In this document: one piece after another, positions 22,273 through 31,283 of the stretch
Layout: every line of letters starts with the position of its first letter
Position numbering within the stretch: position 1 is the stretch's first letter
NCBI GenBank assembly: GCA_025964895.1
Contig: JAOPXY010000134.1
Location: forward strand, 1 to 34,123
Source: Aeromicrobium sp.
Lineage (GTDB): Bacteria; Actinomycetota; Actinomycetes; Propionibacteriales; Nocardioidaceae
Length of the DNA stretch: 34,123 nucleotides
Direction of reading: 5' to 3'
Position numbers and translations under genes: made by a program
The notes under the pieces: model-generated
Told to the model about the DNA's origin: nothing
Databases searched by the model: none
The model's input: the letters and a program-made list of their open reading frames with translations, nothing else

Positions 22273-22748
22273 GCCGGATCGTCCTCGAGCCGGAGCGGGG
22301 CGCTCGTGACGGTGACGACGAGCTGGGAGTGCTCGACGGCGACATCGGCCCGCAGACCGGCGGGCGAGGTCGCGACGAGCCACGGCGCCGGGGAGTCGAC
22401 GGGCTCGGGCTGCCAGCCACCGCCGTCGAGCACGCCACCGAGGCGCAGCAGCGACTCGGTCGCCGAGTACGAGTCGTCGTGGTCGACACGGGCACGCGCC
22501 ACGTGGACGTGGACGTCGCCCCGCTGCCGGTCCCACCGCTCGTGGTCGGAGCGCGGACGATCGGCGACACCCGACTCCTGCAGGAGGGTCCGCACGGTCC
22601 GGACGGTGTCGCGGGCCGCGGCGTCGGCCTCCTCGCGATCGGCGGACGGCACCGGCACCGGCTGCTCCTCGGGGGGCAGGATCACGATGTCGACATCGGG
22701 CTGCAGCTCCCGGAACGCCTCGAAGAACGGCTCACCCGACTGCGACAT
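22269..22748 (-). CDS. Hypothetical protein, 159 aa, first gene of the WXG/hydrolase cluster
   Basis: Not recognised. It has a short N-terminal acidic part (MSQSGEPFFEAFRELQPDVD), a helical charged middle (ADREEADAAARDTVRTVRTLL) and a beta-rich end (HSQLVVTVTSAPLRLEDD). No signal peptide or membrane segment. GGGGGG 4 nt before the ATG gives it a good ribosome site, and its stop overlaps the next start by ATGA. The 175-nt region upstream probably contains the promoter of the cluster. A chaperone or regulator of the WXG-like protein is possible from position only. Confidence 0.7.
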   Translation of the reverse strand: MSQSGEPFFEAFRELQPDVDIVILPPEEQPVPVPSADREEADAAARDTVRTVRTLLQESGVADRPRSDHERWDRQRGDVHVHVARARVDHDDSYSATESLLRLGGVLDGGGWQPEPVDSPAPWLVATSPAGLRADVAVEHSQLVVTVTSAPLRLEDDPA

Positions 22749-22831
22749 GCAACCCCCCGGTCATACCGTCACGGACACCTGACGATACACAGATGGCGCC
22801 CCGCCCGTCTCCCTTCCAAAATGTCGGCGGA

Positions 22832-22864
22832 AATGTACCGACGACGGCCGGAGGGACGTACATT
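22832..22864. promoter_or_regulatory. Inverted repeat upstream of the WXG/hydrolase cluster
   Basis: AATGTAC (22832-22838) and GTACATT (22858-22864) are perfectly complementary, 19 nt apart, in the spacer between the cluster start and the PEP carboxylase stop. A two-site operator for the cluster is possible; it could also be chance. Confidence 0.3.
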
Positions 22865-22923
22865 CGCGCCGGCATCTCGGGCGCCGTCAGGCCCCGGGCC
22901 TACGAGCGGCCGGTCCCCGGCAG

Positions 22924-25749
22924 TTATCCGGTGTTTCTCAGGCCGGCGGAGATGCCGTTGACGGTCAGCAGCAGGGCTCGTTGCAGGTCGTCGTCGGGTT
23001 CGTCCGACGCGCGCACCTGGCGCAGCAGCGAGACCTGCAGGGCGTGCAGCGGAGCGAGGTAGAAATCGCGCAGCTCGAGCGTGCGGCGGAGCACCGGCGC
23101 CGACTCGAGCAGGGTCGTCTCGCCCGTGATGCGCAGCACCTGCTCGACGGTGCGCTCGTGCTCGCGGCGGATGACGTCGAAGATGTCCCGCGAACCCTCC
23201 GGCACCAGTGCCCCCACGTACTCCGCGGCGATGTCGAGATCGGTCTTGCTGAGCGTCATCTGCACGTTCGACAGGAACGTCCGGAAGAACGCCCACGAGC
23301 CGTACATCTCCTGCAGCGTCTCGCCGCGGCCGTCCTCGGCCGCCGCCGCGAGGCCCGAGCCGACGCCGAACCAGCCGGGCAGGATGATCCGCGACTGCGT
23401 CCAGCCGAACACCCACGGGATCGCGCGCAGGTCGTCGAGCCCGCCCGCACCTCCGGGGCGCTTCGCCGGACGCGATCCGATGTTCATCTTGCCGAGCTCG
23501 TCGACCGGGGTCGCCGCGACGAAGAACGGCACGAGCGCGTCGTCGCGCACCAGCGTCCGGTAGGCCTGCTTGCCCTGCTCGGCCACGAGGTCCATGGTCT
23601 CGTTCCAGCCGTCCAGCACGTCGGCCGGCAGCAGGGACGTCCGGTGCAGCACCGACGCCTCGAGCACCGCCGCCAGCGCGGCCTCGAGATTCTGGCGGCC
23701 GAGACCGGGCAGCGCGTACTTGTCGGAGATGACCTCGCCCTGCTCGGTGATCTTGATCGGGCCGTCGAGGCTGCCGTACGGCTGCGACATGATCGCCTCG
23801 GCCGTCGGACCACCGCCGCGTCCGGTCGAGCCGCCGCGGCCGTGGAACAACCGCAGCACGACGCCGTGCTCGCGGGCGATGTCGCGCAGCTGCCGCTGCG
23901 CCCGGTGCACCTGCCACTGGGAGGCGGCGATGCCGGCGTCCTTCGAGGAGTCGGAGTAGCCCAGCATGATCTCCTGCACGTCGCCCCGCGCCGTGACGAG
24001 CCGCCGGTACGTGGGGTCGCTCAGCAGCGCGTCGAGCAGCGGCCCCGCGGCCTCGAGCTCGGCGACGGTCTCGAACAGCGGCGCGAAACCGATGCGGGCC
24101 ACGACCGCCTCGGGATCGGACGGGGTGCCGGCCAGGTCGACGAGGCCGACCTCGCGGGCGAGGACGACGACCGCGAACAGGTCGTCGACGTCGTGCGTCA
24201 TCGACACGATGTACGTCTCGATGACTTCTGGACCGTACGCGTCCAGCGCATCGCGGATGACGCCGAGGAGCCCCAGCGACGCGGTCGCCGCCTCGCCGAG
24301 GCCACCCGTGCCGACACCCGTCAGCGGTCGCGGCGACGCCATCTCGCGCGACAGCACGGCGATGCGCTCGGGACGCGCCAGCGACGCGTACCCGTCGTCG
24401 CCGAGCCGCGCGTACAGCTCGGCGAGCGCCGCGTGGTGCTTGCCGCTGTGCTCGCGGACGTCCATCGTGGCGAGTCCCGCGCCGAACGTGACGGCGGTGC
24501 GGATCAGACGCAGGATCGCCCCGTCGCCGGTCAGCCGGTCGCCGCCGGCGAGCATCGAGTCGCGCACCAGGACGAGGTCGCGCACGAGCTCGTCGAACGT
24601 CAGGTAGTCGCGTCCCGGCTCGTGCGGCGTCCCTTTGGTGAGGCGGTCGCGGGCTCGCAGCAGCCGCACCCGTACGAAGCTCAGCTTGAGCCGGTACGGC
24701 TCGTCGGCGTTGAGCCGGCGGATCGTGTTCCACGTGATGGGCAGCGCCTCCGCGTCGCCCGCGAGGCTCGCGCGCAGCTCGTCGGTCGCGTCGACGATGC
24801 GTGTCGAGGCGGTCATCTCCGACAGGATCTCGTCGACCATCTCGATCAGCTCGGCGAGCCCCGAGGTGTGCTGCAGGTGCAGCACCTCGAGGGTCACGGC
24901 GGGAGTCACATTGGGGTTGCCGTCGCGGTCGCCGCCGGCCCACGTGCCGAAGCGCAGCGGACGGGCGGTGGCGGGCAGCTCGACGTCGAGACGCGCCAGC
25001 TGTCGATCGAGCTCGCCCAGCAGGTCGGGCACGACCTCCGAGGCGATCGACCGCAGGTAGTACACCGCGGTACGCGCCTCGTCCATGGGCTCGGGCCGGA
25101 CGACGCGCAGCTCGTCGGTCTGCCACAGCAGGTCGACGAGCTCGGCCAGACGTCGCTCGTCCGACCGCACCTGCGACGACGGGCGCCGCGGGTCCTCCAT
25201 CGCGCGCACCGTCTCGGCGACCTTGCGCAGCAGGCGCAGGACCGTGCGGCGGCTGGCCTCCGTCGGGTGGGCGGTGAAGACGGGGCGGTACTCGAGCCGG
25301 TCGAGCACCGACGTCAGCAGCTCGCGGGACACCGTGCCGTCCTCGAGCGCGTCACCGATGCGGCCGATCGTCGCGGCCAGCGGACCCTCGTCGGTCGCGG
25401 CCACCTCCTGCCAGCGGTGCAGCTGCTCGGTCGTGTTGACGAGCTGGAAGTACGCCGTGAACGCACGGGCCAGGACGACCGCGGTGCGGGGATCGATGCC
25501 ATCGAGAACGCGCCGCAGCTCGGCGTCCTCGGGCTGCCGGGCCAGCCGGCGCACCTGCTCGACGAGCGCCAGCAGGTCCGCACCTTCGTGCCGGGTCAGC
25601 GCCTCGCCGAGCAGCGTCGTGAGCTGGCGGACGGACGCCCGCAGCGCCGCGTGCTCGGCATCGGAGGCGAGACCGCCGCCAAACTTGGCCGGATCGGGCT
25701 GGCGACGGTCCGACGCGAGGATCTGCTCGGTCGTGCGTGGGGTGGTCAC
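22924..25749 (-). CDS. ppc: Phosphoenolpyruvate carboxylase
   Basis: A full-length 941-aa PEPC: PEP + bicarbonate gives oxaloacetate + phosphate, the anaplerotic feed to the TCA cycle. Family signatures in order: VFTAHPTEA with catalytic H161, GTWAGGDRDGNP, GYSDSSKD, FHGRGGSTGRGGGP, and the C-terminal ISAGLRNTG, which closes the active and allosteric sites. The start is GTG 25749; no strong Shine-Dalgarno precedes it. The LLM oxidoreductase gene ends 79 nt upstream on the same strand, so co-transcription is possible. With two PEP carboxykinase-family genes nearby, the opposing reactions of the PEP-oxaloacetate node are encoded within 15 kb. Confidence 0.97.
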   Translation of the reverse strand: MTTPRTTEQILASDRRQPDPAKFGGGLASDAEHAALRASVRQLTTLLGEALTRHEGADLLALVEQVRRLARQPEDAELRRVLDGIDPRTAVVLARAFTAYFQLVNTTEQLHRWQEVAATDEGPLAATIGRIGDALEDGTVSRELLTSVLDRLEYRPVFTAHPTEASRRTVLRLLRKVAETVRAMEDPRRPSSQVRSDERRLAELVDLLWQTDELRVVRPEPMDEARTAVYYLRSIASEVVPDLLGELDRQLARLDVELPATARPLRFGTWAGGDRDGNPNVTPAVTLEVLHLQHTSGLAELIEMVDEILSEMTASTRIVDATDELRASLAGDAEALPITWNTIRRLNADEPYRLKLSFVRVRLLRARDRLTKGTPHEPGRDYLTFDELVRDLVLVRDSMLAGGDRLTGDGAILRLIRTAVTFGAGLATMDVREHSGKHHAALAELYARLGDDGYASLARPERIAVLSREMASPRPLTGVGTGGLGEAATASLGLLGVIRDALDAYGPEVIETYIVSMTHDVDDLFAVVVLAREVGLVDLAGTPSDPEAVVARIGFAPLFETVAELEAAGPLLDALLSDPTYRRLVTARGDVQEIMLGYSDSSKDAGIAASQWQVHRAQRQLRDIAREHGVVLRLFHGRGGSTGRGGGPTAEAIMSQPYGSLDGPIKITEQGEVISDKYALPGLGRQNLEAALAAVLEASVLHRTSLLPADVLDGWNETMDLVAEQGKQAYRTLVRDDALVPFFVAATPVDELGKMNIGSRPAKRPGGAGGLDDLRAIPWVFGWTQSRIILPGWFGVGSGLAAAAEDGRGETLQEMYGSWAFFRTFLSNVQMTLSKTDLDIAAEYVGALVPEGSRDIFDVIRREHERTVEQVLRITGETTLLESAPVLRRTLELRDFYLAPLHALQVSLLRQVRASDEPDDDLQRALLLTVNGISAGLRNTG

Positions 25750-25828
25750 GGAACCAGTCTGCCCAAGGCATGTTGCGAACAGATGATCAACCCGCGTGGA
25801 GCCGGCCGCCCCCTCCCCAGCCCCCGGG

Positions 25829-26848
25829 TCAGGTGCGCGGCTTCCAGCCTATTGCGGGGAGGACGTGCTCGGCGAGGGCGGAGAGCAGGCGGGCGTTGTA
25901 CTCGACGCCCAGCTGGTTGGGGACGGTGAGCAGCAACGAGTCGGCCGCCTGCACCGCGACGTCCGCCGCCAGCTCAGCCGCCAGCACATCGGGCTCGCCC
26001 ACGTACGACTTGCCGAAGCGGGCCAGGCCGCCGTCGAGATGACCGAGCTGGTCCTCGCCGGACCGCTCACCGAACCACGCGCGGTCCTGCGCGTCCAGGA
26101 CCGGGATGACGCTGCGGCTGACCGACACCCGGGGCTGCCGCTCCCATCCCGCGGCGTCCCACGCGGCGCGGAACCGCTGGATCTGCTCCAGCTGCAGCTC
26201 GTCGAAGGGCACGCCGGTGTCCTCGGTCAGCAGGGTCGAGCTCATGAGATTCATGCCCTGCGCGGCGGTCCACTCCGCGGTCGCCCGCGTGCCGGAGCCC
26301 CACCAGATGCGCTGGGCGAGGCCCGGGGCCTGCGGCATGACCGGCAACCGCACGGAGCGGCCCGTCATGCGCGGATCGGAGTCGGCGACGCCGGCGCCGT
26401 CGATCGCGGCACGGAACAGCTCGGTGTGCGCGCGGGCCATGTCGGCGTCCGACCTGCCCTCGGGCGGCACGTGGCCGAAGGACTCGTAGCCGCGCAGCGC
26501 CGTCTCCGGTGATCCCCGGCTGATGCCGAGCTGCAGCCTGCCGCCGCTGATCAGGTCGGCCGCGGCGGCGTCCTCGGCCATGTACAGCGGGTTCTCGTAC
26601 CGCATGTCGATGACCCCGGTGCCGATCTCGATCCGCGACGTCTTCGCGCCGACGGCCGCCAGCAGCGGGAACGGCGACGCCAGCTGGCGGGCGAAGTGGT
26701 GCACCCGGAAGTACGCGCCGTCGATGCCGATCTCCTCCGCGGCGACCGCGAGATCGATCGACTGCAGCAGCACGTCCCCGGCCGTGCGGGTCTGCGAGCC
26801 GGGGACGGCTTGGTAGTGGCCGAAGGAGAGGAAGCCGACGTTGGTCAT
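25829..26848 (-). CDS. LLM-class flavin-dependent oxidoreductase
   Basis: A 339-aa protein of the bacterial-luciferase-like (TIM barrel, FMN or F420) family. Typical blocks: VGFLSFGHY at the start, GAYFRVHHFARQLASPFPLL, IEIGTGVIDMRYENPLYMAEDAAAADLISGGRLQLGISRG as the family core (residues about 75-115), and YESFGHVPPEG. The close of the barrel is LLLTVPNQLG. Substrate and cofactor cannot be read from sequence. Start is ATG 26848; an ATG five codons earlier is possible, and neither has a strong ribosome site. It lies between an MFS gene and ppc on the same strand. Confidence 0.88.
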   Translation of the reverse strand: MTNVGFLSFGHYQAVPGSQTRTAGDVLLQSIDLAVAAEEIGIDGAYFRVHHFARQLASPFPLLAAVGAKTSRIEIGTGVIDMRYENPLYMAEDAAAADLISGGRLQLGISRGSPETALRGYESFGHVPPEGRSDADMARAHTELFRAAIDGAGVADSDPRMTGRSVRLPVMPQAPGLAQRIWWGSGTRATAEWTAAQGMNLMSSTLLTEDTGVPFDELQLEQIQRFRAAWDAAGWERQPRVSVSRSVIPVLDAQDRAWFGERSGEDQLGHLDGGLARFGKSYVGEPDVLAAELAADVAVQAADSLLLTVPNQLGVEYNARLLSALAEHVLPAIGWKPRT

Positions 26849-26882
26849 GCAACATTCAACCATCGCCGGCCGCAGAATGTTC

Positions 26883-28355
26883 CTACTCGCTCTTGTCGCC
26901 GATCAGCGTGCCGGCGGCGACCATGCCGAGCTCGGGGTGGTCGGGCTCGCCCACGAGATGCTCCTCGATGACCGCCCGTGACACCCGCGGGATCAGCAGC
27001 GCGACGATCGCCGCGATGATGAATCCGACGGTCAGCATGATGAATCCGTTGGTGTAGCCCGACTCGTGCGGCAGCCCGTTCGGGAACACCGTCGAGGTGA
27101 CGACGCTGGCCATGACGGCCGCACCGATCGAGCCGCCGATCGTCCGGATGTTGGCGTTCATGCCGCTCGCGACACCCGTCTGCTCCGGCGGCACCGCCGC
27201 CACGATGAGGTTCGACAGGCACGCGAAGACCAGCCCGACGCCGACGCCCATGATGGCGGTCGCGACGTACAGCTCCCACTTCTCGTCGTGCGCAAACGCC
27301 AGGATCGCCATCGAGGACGCCGAGATCAGGCTGCCGATCACGACGACGGTCTTGGGACCGATGAGGCGCACGAACGTGCCGGACAGCAGGCCGAGCACGA
27401 ACATCGTGACCGACGACGGCAGCAGGATCAGGCCCGACTCCGTGATCGACGCGCCGAAGCCGTAGCCGGCCTCCGACGGTGTCTGCGTGAGCTGCGGCAG
27501 GAAGCCGAAACACGCGTACATGCCGAAGCCGACGAGGAGCGCGACGAGGTTCGTCGTCCACACGGCCGGCAGACGCATCATCTGCATGTCGATCAGCGGG
27601 GACTCCGAGCGGTTCTCGACCCAGATCCACACGGCGGCGACGATGATCGCGGCGATGACCAGGCCGATGACCCGGCCCGACGTCCAACCCCAGCTGCGGC
27701 CCTGGCTCAGGGCGAGCAGCAGGCACACGAGCCACACCGACAGCAGGATCGCCGGGAGGACGCTGATCTTGCCCGGCGTGCGGACGGGCGACTCCGGCAC
27801 GACGACGAAGGCCGCGATGGCCGCCAGCAGCGTGATGATCATCGGCAGCCAGAACAGCCAGTGGTAGTTGAGCGCGTCGACGATGGGCCCGGCCAGGACG
27901 ATGCCGACCCCGGCACCCACGGCGGCGAGCGAGGCGATGATGCCCACGGCGCCGGGGATCTTCTTCTCGGGGAACTCGTCGCGGATGATGCCGAACGCCA
28001 GCGGCAGCACGCCACCGCCGACGCCCTGGATGACGCGCGCCACGATCATGGGGCCGATGCTGGTCGCGAGCGCGGCGATGAGCGAGCCGATCGCGAGCCC
28101 CACGAGGGCGAACACCAGCATGCGCTCCTTGCCGACCTTGTCACCGATGCGGCCGATGATCGGCGTGAAGACCGAGGCGGACAGCAGGTACGCCGTCAGG
28201 ACCCACGTGACGGTCGTCTGGTCGGTGCCGAGGTCGACCTGGATCTCCGAGAGCACGGGAGTGACCAGCGACTGAAGCAGGGCGAAGGAGGCTACGGAGA
28301 CGGCCAGCACGATGAACGTGAGCTGGTAGTGCGACCGCTGGGCTGTCGATGCCAT
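26883..28355 (-). CDS. DHA2-family MFS transporter (first of three)
   Basis: A 490-aa membrane protein with about 14 hydrophobic segments, characteristic of DHA2 (14-TM) drug:H+ antiporters. The DHA2 start (SLVTPVLSEIQVDLGTDQ, TVTWVLTAYLLSASV), motif A (GRIGDKVGKERM) and motif C (AGVGIVLAGPIVDAL) are clear. GVASGMNANIRTIGGSIGAA near the end is shared with the other two pumps here. Start is ATG 28355 with AAAGG upstream, or ATG 28367. A 16-bp operator-like site at 28373-28388, also found before the third pump, lies directly before the start. Probably a drug or metabolite efflux pump; no substrate can be assigned. Confidence 0.9.
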   Translation of the reverse strand: MASTAQRSHYQLTFIVLAVSVASFALLQSLVTPVLSEIQVDLGTDQTTVTWVLTAYLLSASVFTPIIGRIGDKVGKERMLVFALVGLAIGSLIAALATSIGPMIVARVIQGVGGGVLPLAFGIIRDEFPEKKIPGAVGIIASLAAVGAGVGIVLAGPIVDALNYHWLFWLPMIITLLAAIAAFVVVPESPVRTPGKISVLPAILLSVWLVCLLLALSQGRSWGWTSGRVIGLVIAAIIVAAVWIWVENRSESPLIDMQMMRLPAVWTTNLVALLVGFGMYACFGFLPQLTQTPSEAGYGFGASITESGLILLPSSVTMFVLGLLSGTFVRLIGPKTVVVIGSLISASSMAILAFAHDEKWELYVATAIMGVGVGLVFACLSNLIVAAVPPEQTGVASGMNANIRTIGGSIGAAVMASVVTSTVFPNGLPHESGYTNGFIMLTVGFIIAAIVALLIPRVSRAVIEEHLVGEPDHPELGMVAAGTLIGDKSE

Positions 28356-28372
28356 GAGGCCTTTCATAGGTC

Positions 28373-28388
28373 GTTGCGCCAAGCAATC
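28373..28388. promoter_or_regulatory. Shared operator-like site, copy 1
   Basis: GTTGCGCCAAGCAATC on the plus strand, with TTGC/GCAA half-sites. It differs at one of 16 positions from the site at 32764-32779. It lies between a candidate -10 (TAACCT on the minus strand, 28410-28405) and the start of the first MFS gene, a position suiting repression. Confidence 0.6.
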
Positions 28389-28480
28389 ACTTTCGCGCTC
28401 AAGCAGGTTAGCAGCAGAAACGGAGACAGTCTCCGCGACGTGAATCACACCCGCGGCGACGAAGCGGATAGCCTCGCTGC

Positions 28481-29851
28481 GTGATCGTCGTGAGCCTCGC
28501 CCTCCTGCTCGCCGGCCTGGCGACGGCACCCCTGGCGCGCGCCGGCTCGAGGGCGCGTCCTCCCGCTGCGGCGAACATCCCGGGACAGCCGATCTGGGTG
28601 CGACCCACCCCGCCGTTCGGCTTTCGCGTGTGGGTCGCCGCCGCCGCGGCCACCACGGCGCTGACGGTCGTCGCGATCGCCCTCGCCCCGGCCTTCCAGG
28701 TCGCGGCGGCCATGCTGGCGCTCACGCTGCTGGGCGTCATCACCGCCATCCTGCGCCGCTACGCCGCCGGCTGCGCCGAGGCCCGGACGGCCCTGGACGC
28801 GTACCGGCCCATGATCGCGATGCCGTACGCCGGCCAGGCCCTGGTGCACATCGGCATGTGGTCGCCCTGGATCGATCGCGCCGGCATCCCGTGGGTCATC
28901 GTCGCCCGCACGCCCGCGCTGTTCCACCAGCTCGCCGAGATGTACCCGCGGACGCCGATCGTCCAGGGCAACATCCCGGCCAGCGTCACGGGTGCCCTCT
29001 ACGCCCACGGCGCCGCCGCCAACGCCGACTTCATCGCCGCGTCCGCGGCCACGCACGTGTTCCTCGGGCACGGCGACAGCGACAAGCCGCTCAGCGCGTC
29101 CGAGCGGGTCCTGCAGTACGACGTCGTCGCGGTGGCCGGCCAGGCCGCGATCGACCGGTTCGCCGCCGCGGGGCTGGACGTCCCGCCGCACAAGATCCGC
29201 GTCATCGGGCGGCCTCAGACCGAGGGCATCGCGACGGGCTCGAGGCGCGTGCCGAAGAACCCGACCGTCCTCTACGCCCCGACGTGGCGCCACGCCGACG
29301 ACGCACTCAACGTCTCGTCGCTCGCGGTCGCCGATCGCATCGTGCAGGCGCTGCTCGACCGCGGGTGCACCGTCGTGTTCCGCCGTCACTTCGCCGGCCA
29401 GAATCACGTGGAGGCCGAGGCAATGATCGTGCGGGTCAACGAGCTGCTGATGGCCGATCACGAGCGCACGGGGCGTCCGCACGGGTGGGGCGCCGAGGCG
29501 ATGGAGCGCCCGCTGATCGACGCGTTCAATGACGCCGACGCGATGGTGTCCGACATCTCCGGCATCGTCGTCGACTTCATGGCCAGCGAGAAGCCGCTCA
29601 TCATGTACGCCGCGCAGTTCACCGATCCGGACGCGTTCCGCGCCGCGCACCCCACCGCGCGGGCGGCGTACGTCGTCGACCGCGACCTGGTGCAGCTCGA
29701 CGCCGTCCTCGACGCCGCGCTGGGCAAGGACCCCCTCGCCTCCGTCCGGCGCGGTATCGCCGACCGCTACCTCGGCGGGCCCGATCGCGCCGAGCCCGCG
29801 CGGCGGTTCATCGAGCTCGTCCGCGAAATCGGCACACCGTCAGACCGCTGA
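28481..29851 (+). CDS. CDP-glycerol glycerophosphotransferase-like protein
   Basis: A 456-aa protein with two N-terminal hydrophobic segments (VVSLALLLAGLATAPLA; VAAAAATTALTVVAIALAPAF and the following stretch) and a GT-B-like transferase domain. The TagB/TagF family marks are visible: GHGDSDKP near residue 197, VLYAPTWR, and VSDISGIVVDFMASEKPLIMY near the end. Such enzymes add or polymerise glycerol- or ribitol-phosphate in wall teichoic acid. The start is GTG 28481 with no ribosome site but a TAGCCT just upstream, so possibly leaderless. It lies between the first MFS gene (divergent) and the second (convergent, 12-bp overlap). Confidence 0.82.
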   Translation: MIVVSLALLLAGLATAPLARAGSRARPPAAANIPGQPIWVRPTPPFGFRVWVAAAAATTALTVVAIALAPAFQVAAAMLALTLLGVITAILRRYAAGCAEARTALDAYRPMIAMPYAGQALVHIGMWSPWIDRAGIPWVIVARTPALFHQLAEMYPRTPIVQGNIPASVTGALYAHGAAANADFIAASAATHVFLGHGDSDKPLSASERVLQYDVVAVAGQAAIDRFAAAGLDVPPHKIRVIGRPQTEGIATGSRRVPKNPTVLYAPTWRHADDALNVSSLAVADRIVQALLDRGCTVVFRRHFAGQNHVEAEAMIVRVNELLMADHERTGRPHGWGAEAMERPLIDAFNDADAMVSDISGIVVDFMASEKPLIMYAAQFTDPDAFRAAHPTARAAYVVDRDLVQLDAVLDAALGKDPLASVRRGIADRYLGGPDRAEPARRFIELVREIGTPSDR

Positions 29852-31273
29852 CCTCGCGAGATCGGGGCGCGCCTCCGACGCGGCATCGGCCACGTGCCCG
29901 GGCACCCGCGGGATGAACAGCGCCGCACCCGCGCCCACGACCAGGACGGCCGACAGGACGAGGAATCCGTCGCGGTACCCGACCTCGGCGGGGAATCCGG
30001 CGACACGGTCGTGCGCGGTGATGACGCCGGCCATCATGGCCGTGCCGATCGATCCGCCGATGAGCCGGATGTTGGCGTTCATGCCGCTCGCGACTCCGCT
30101 CTGGTGACGCGGCACCGAGCTGAGCACGACGCCGGCCACGCTCGAAACGACGCAGCCGTTGCCGAAGCCCTGCAGAACCATCAGCGAGCTCAGCTGCCAC
30201 GTGTGCTCGTGGAACAGGGCGACGCCGGCGAAGGCGACCACGTTCGCGAGGGCCCCGGCGCAGATGACCCGCCGGGCCGACAGCCGGCGCACGAGCCTCG
30301 GGGCGACGAACCCCATCACGAATCCCGTGGCCGACGCCGGCAGGAGCACCCAGCCCGACTGGGAAATCGTGTCGCCGAAGCCGTAGCCGGACGCGACGGG
30401 AGTCTGCAGCAGCTGGGGCAGGAAGCCCAGCGAGGCGAAGGTGCCGAAGCCGGCGACGAACGCGACGACGTTCGACGTCCAGACGCCGCGCACCCGCATC
30501 AGGCCGAGATCCACCAGCGGCACCGACGCCCGTCGCTCGGCCACGATCCACCCGATCATCAGCAGCACGGCAGCGCCGAACAGCCCCAGGATGACGGCCG
30601 ACGTCCAGCCCCGGTCGTTGCCCTCGCTGATCGCCAGGAGCAGCGCCACGAGCCAGCCCGAGAGCAGCACCGTGGACGTGAGGCTGATGCGTCCGGTCAT
30701 GCGCACCGGCGACTCCGGGATGAACAAGACCGCGCCGACCGCCGCGATGGCCGTGGCGATCGCCGGCAGCCAGAACAGCCAGGTGTAGCCGAGGATCTCG
30801 ACGATGGGCCCGGCCAGCACGATGCCGATCCCGAACGCGGCAGACACGAGCGAGGCGACGATCCCCACCGCGGTGCCCGCTCGGGCCGGCGACACCTCGT
30901 CGCGGATGACGCCGAACGCGAGCGGCAGCACGCCACCGCCGAGGCCCTGCACGACGCGGGCCACGATCATCCACTCGATGCTCGGCGCGAGGGCCGCCAT
31001 CGCCGAGCCCACCGCCAGCAGGGACAACGTCACGACGAGCATCTTCTGCTTGCCGACGGCATCGCCGATCCGTCCGATGACCGGCGTCGCGACCGCCGCC
31101 GACAGCAGGTACGACGTCAGCACCCACGTGACCGTCGCCTGGTCGGTGTCGAAGCGCTCCTGCACCTGCGACAGCACCGGCACGATCAGCGACTGCAGCA
31201 GGCCGAAGGCGCTGACGCCCACCGCGAGCACCATGACGGTGACGCGGGGGGACGGCGGCAAACGCGTCATCAT
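29840..31273 (-). CDS. DHA2-family MFS transporter (second of three)
   Basis: A 477-aa paralogue with about 14 hydrophobic segments. TVTWVLTSYLLSAAVATPVI, motif A GRIGDAVGKQKML, motif C FGIGIVLAGPIVEIL, and GVASGMNANIRLIGGSIGTA match the other two copies. Start is the ATG at 31273 (ATGATG). It begins 10 nt after the stop of the third pump gene, so it is the second gene of an operon with it; its ribosome site (GGGAGCC) lies within the end of that gene. The 3' end overlaps the glycerophosphotransferase stop by 12 bp. Substrate unknown. Confidence 0.9.
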   Translation of the reverse strand: MMTRLPPSPRVTVMVLAVGVSAFGLLQSLIVPVLSQVQERFDTDQATVTWVLTSYLLSAAVATPVIGRIGDAVGKQKMLVVTLSLLAVGSAMAALAPSIEWMIVARVVQGLGGGVLPLAFGVIRDEVSPARAGTAVGIVASLVSAAFGIGIVLAGPIVEILGYTWLFWLPAIATAIAAVGAVLFIPESPVRMTGRISLTSTVLLSGWLVALLLAISEGNDRGWTSAVILGLFGAAVLLMIGWIVAERRASVPLVDLGLMRVRGVWTSNVVAFVAGFGTFASLGFLPQLLQTPVASGYGFGDTISQSGWVLLPASATGFVMGFVAPRLVRRLSARRVICAGALANVVAFAGVALFHEHTWQLSSLMVLQGFGNGCVVSSVAGVVLSSVPRHQSGVASGMNANIRLIGGSIGTAMMAGVITAHDRVAGFPAEVGYRDGFLVLSAVLVVGAGAALFIPRVPGHVADAASEARPDLARSAV

Positions 31274-31283
31274 CGGGGTCGGG

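Noticed and set aside
21842..22570. Upstream 243-codon extension of the hydrolase ORF
   Set aside because: It is the out-of-frame image of the WXG-like gene and the end of the 159-aa gene; the GTG at 21841 gives a coupled start.
22981..25929. 982-aa ORF on the plus strand opposite ppc
   Set aside because: Antisense shadow of PEP carboxylase, with low-complexity Arg/Gln/Val composition.
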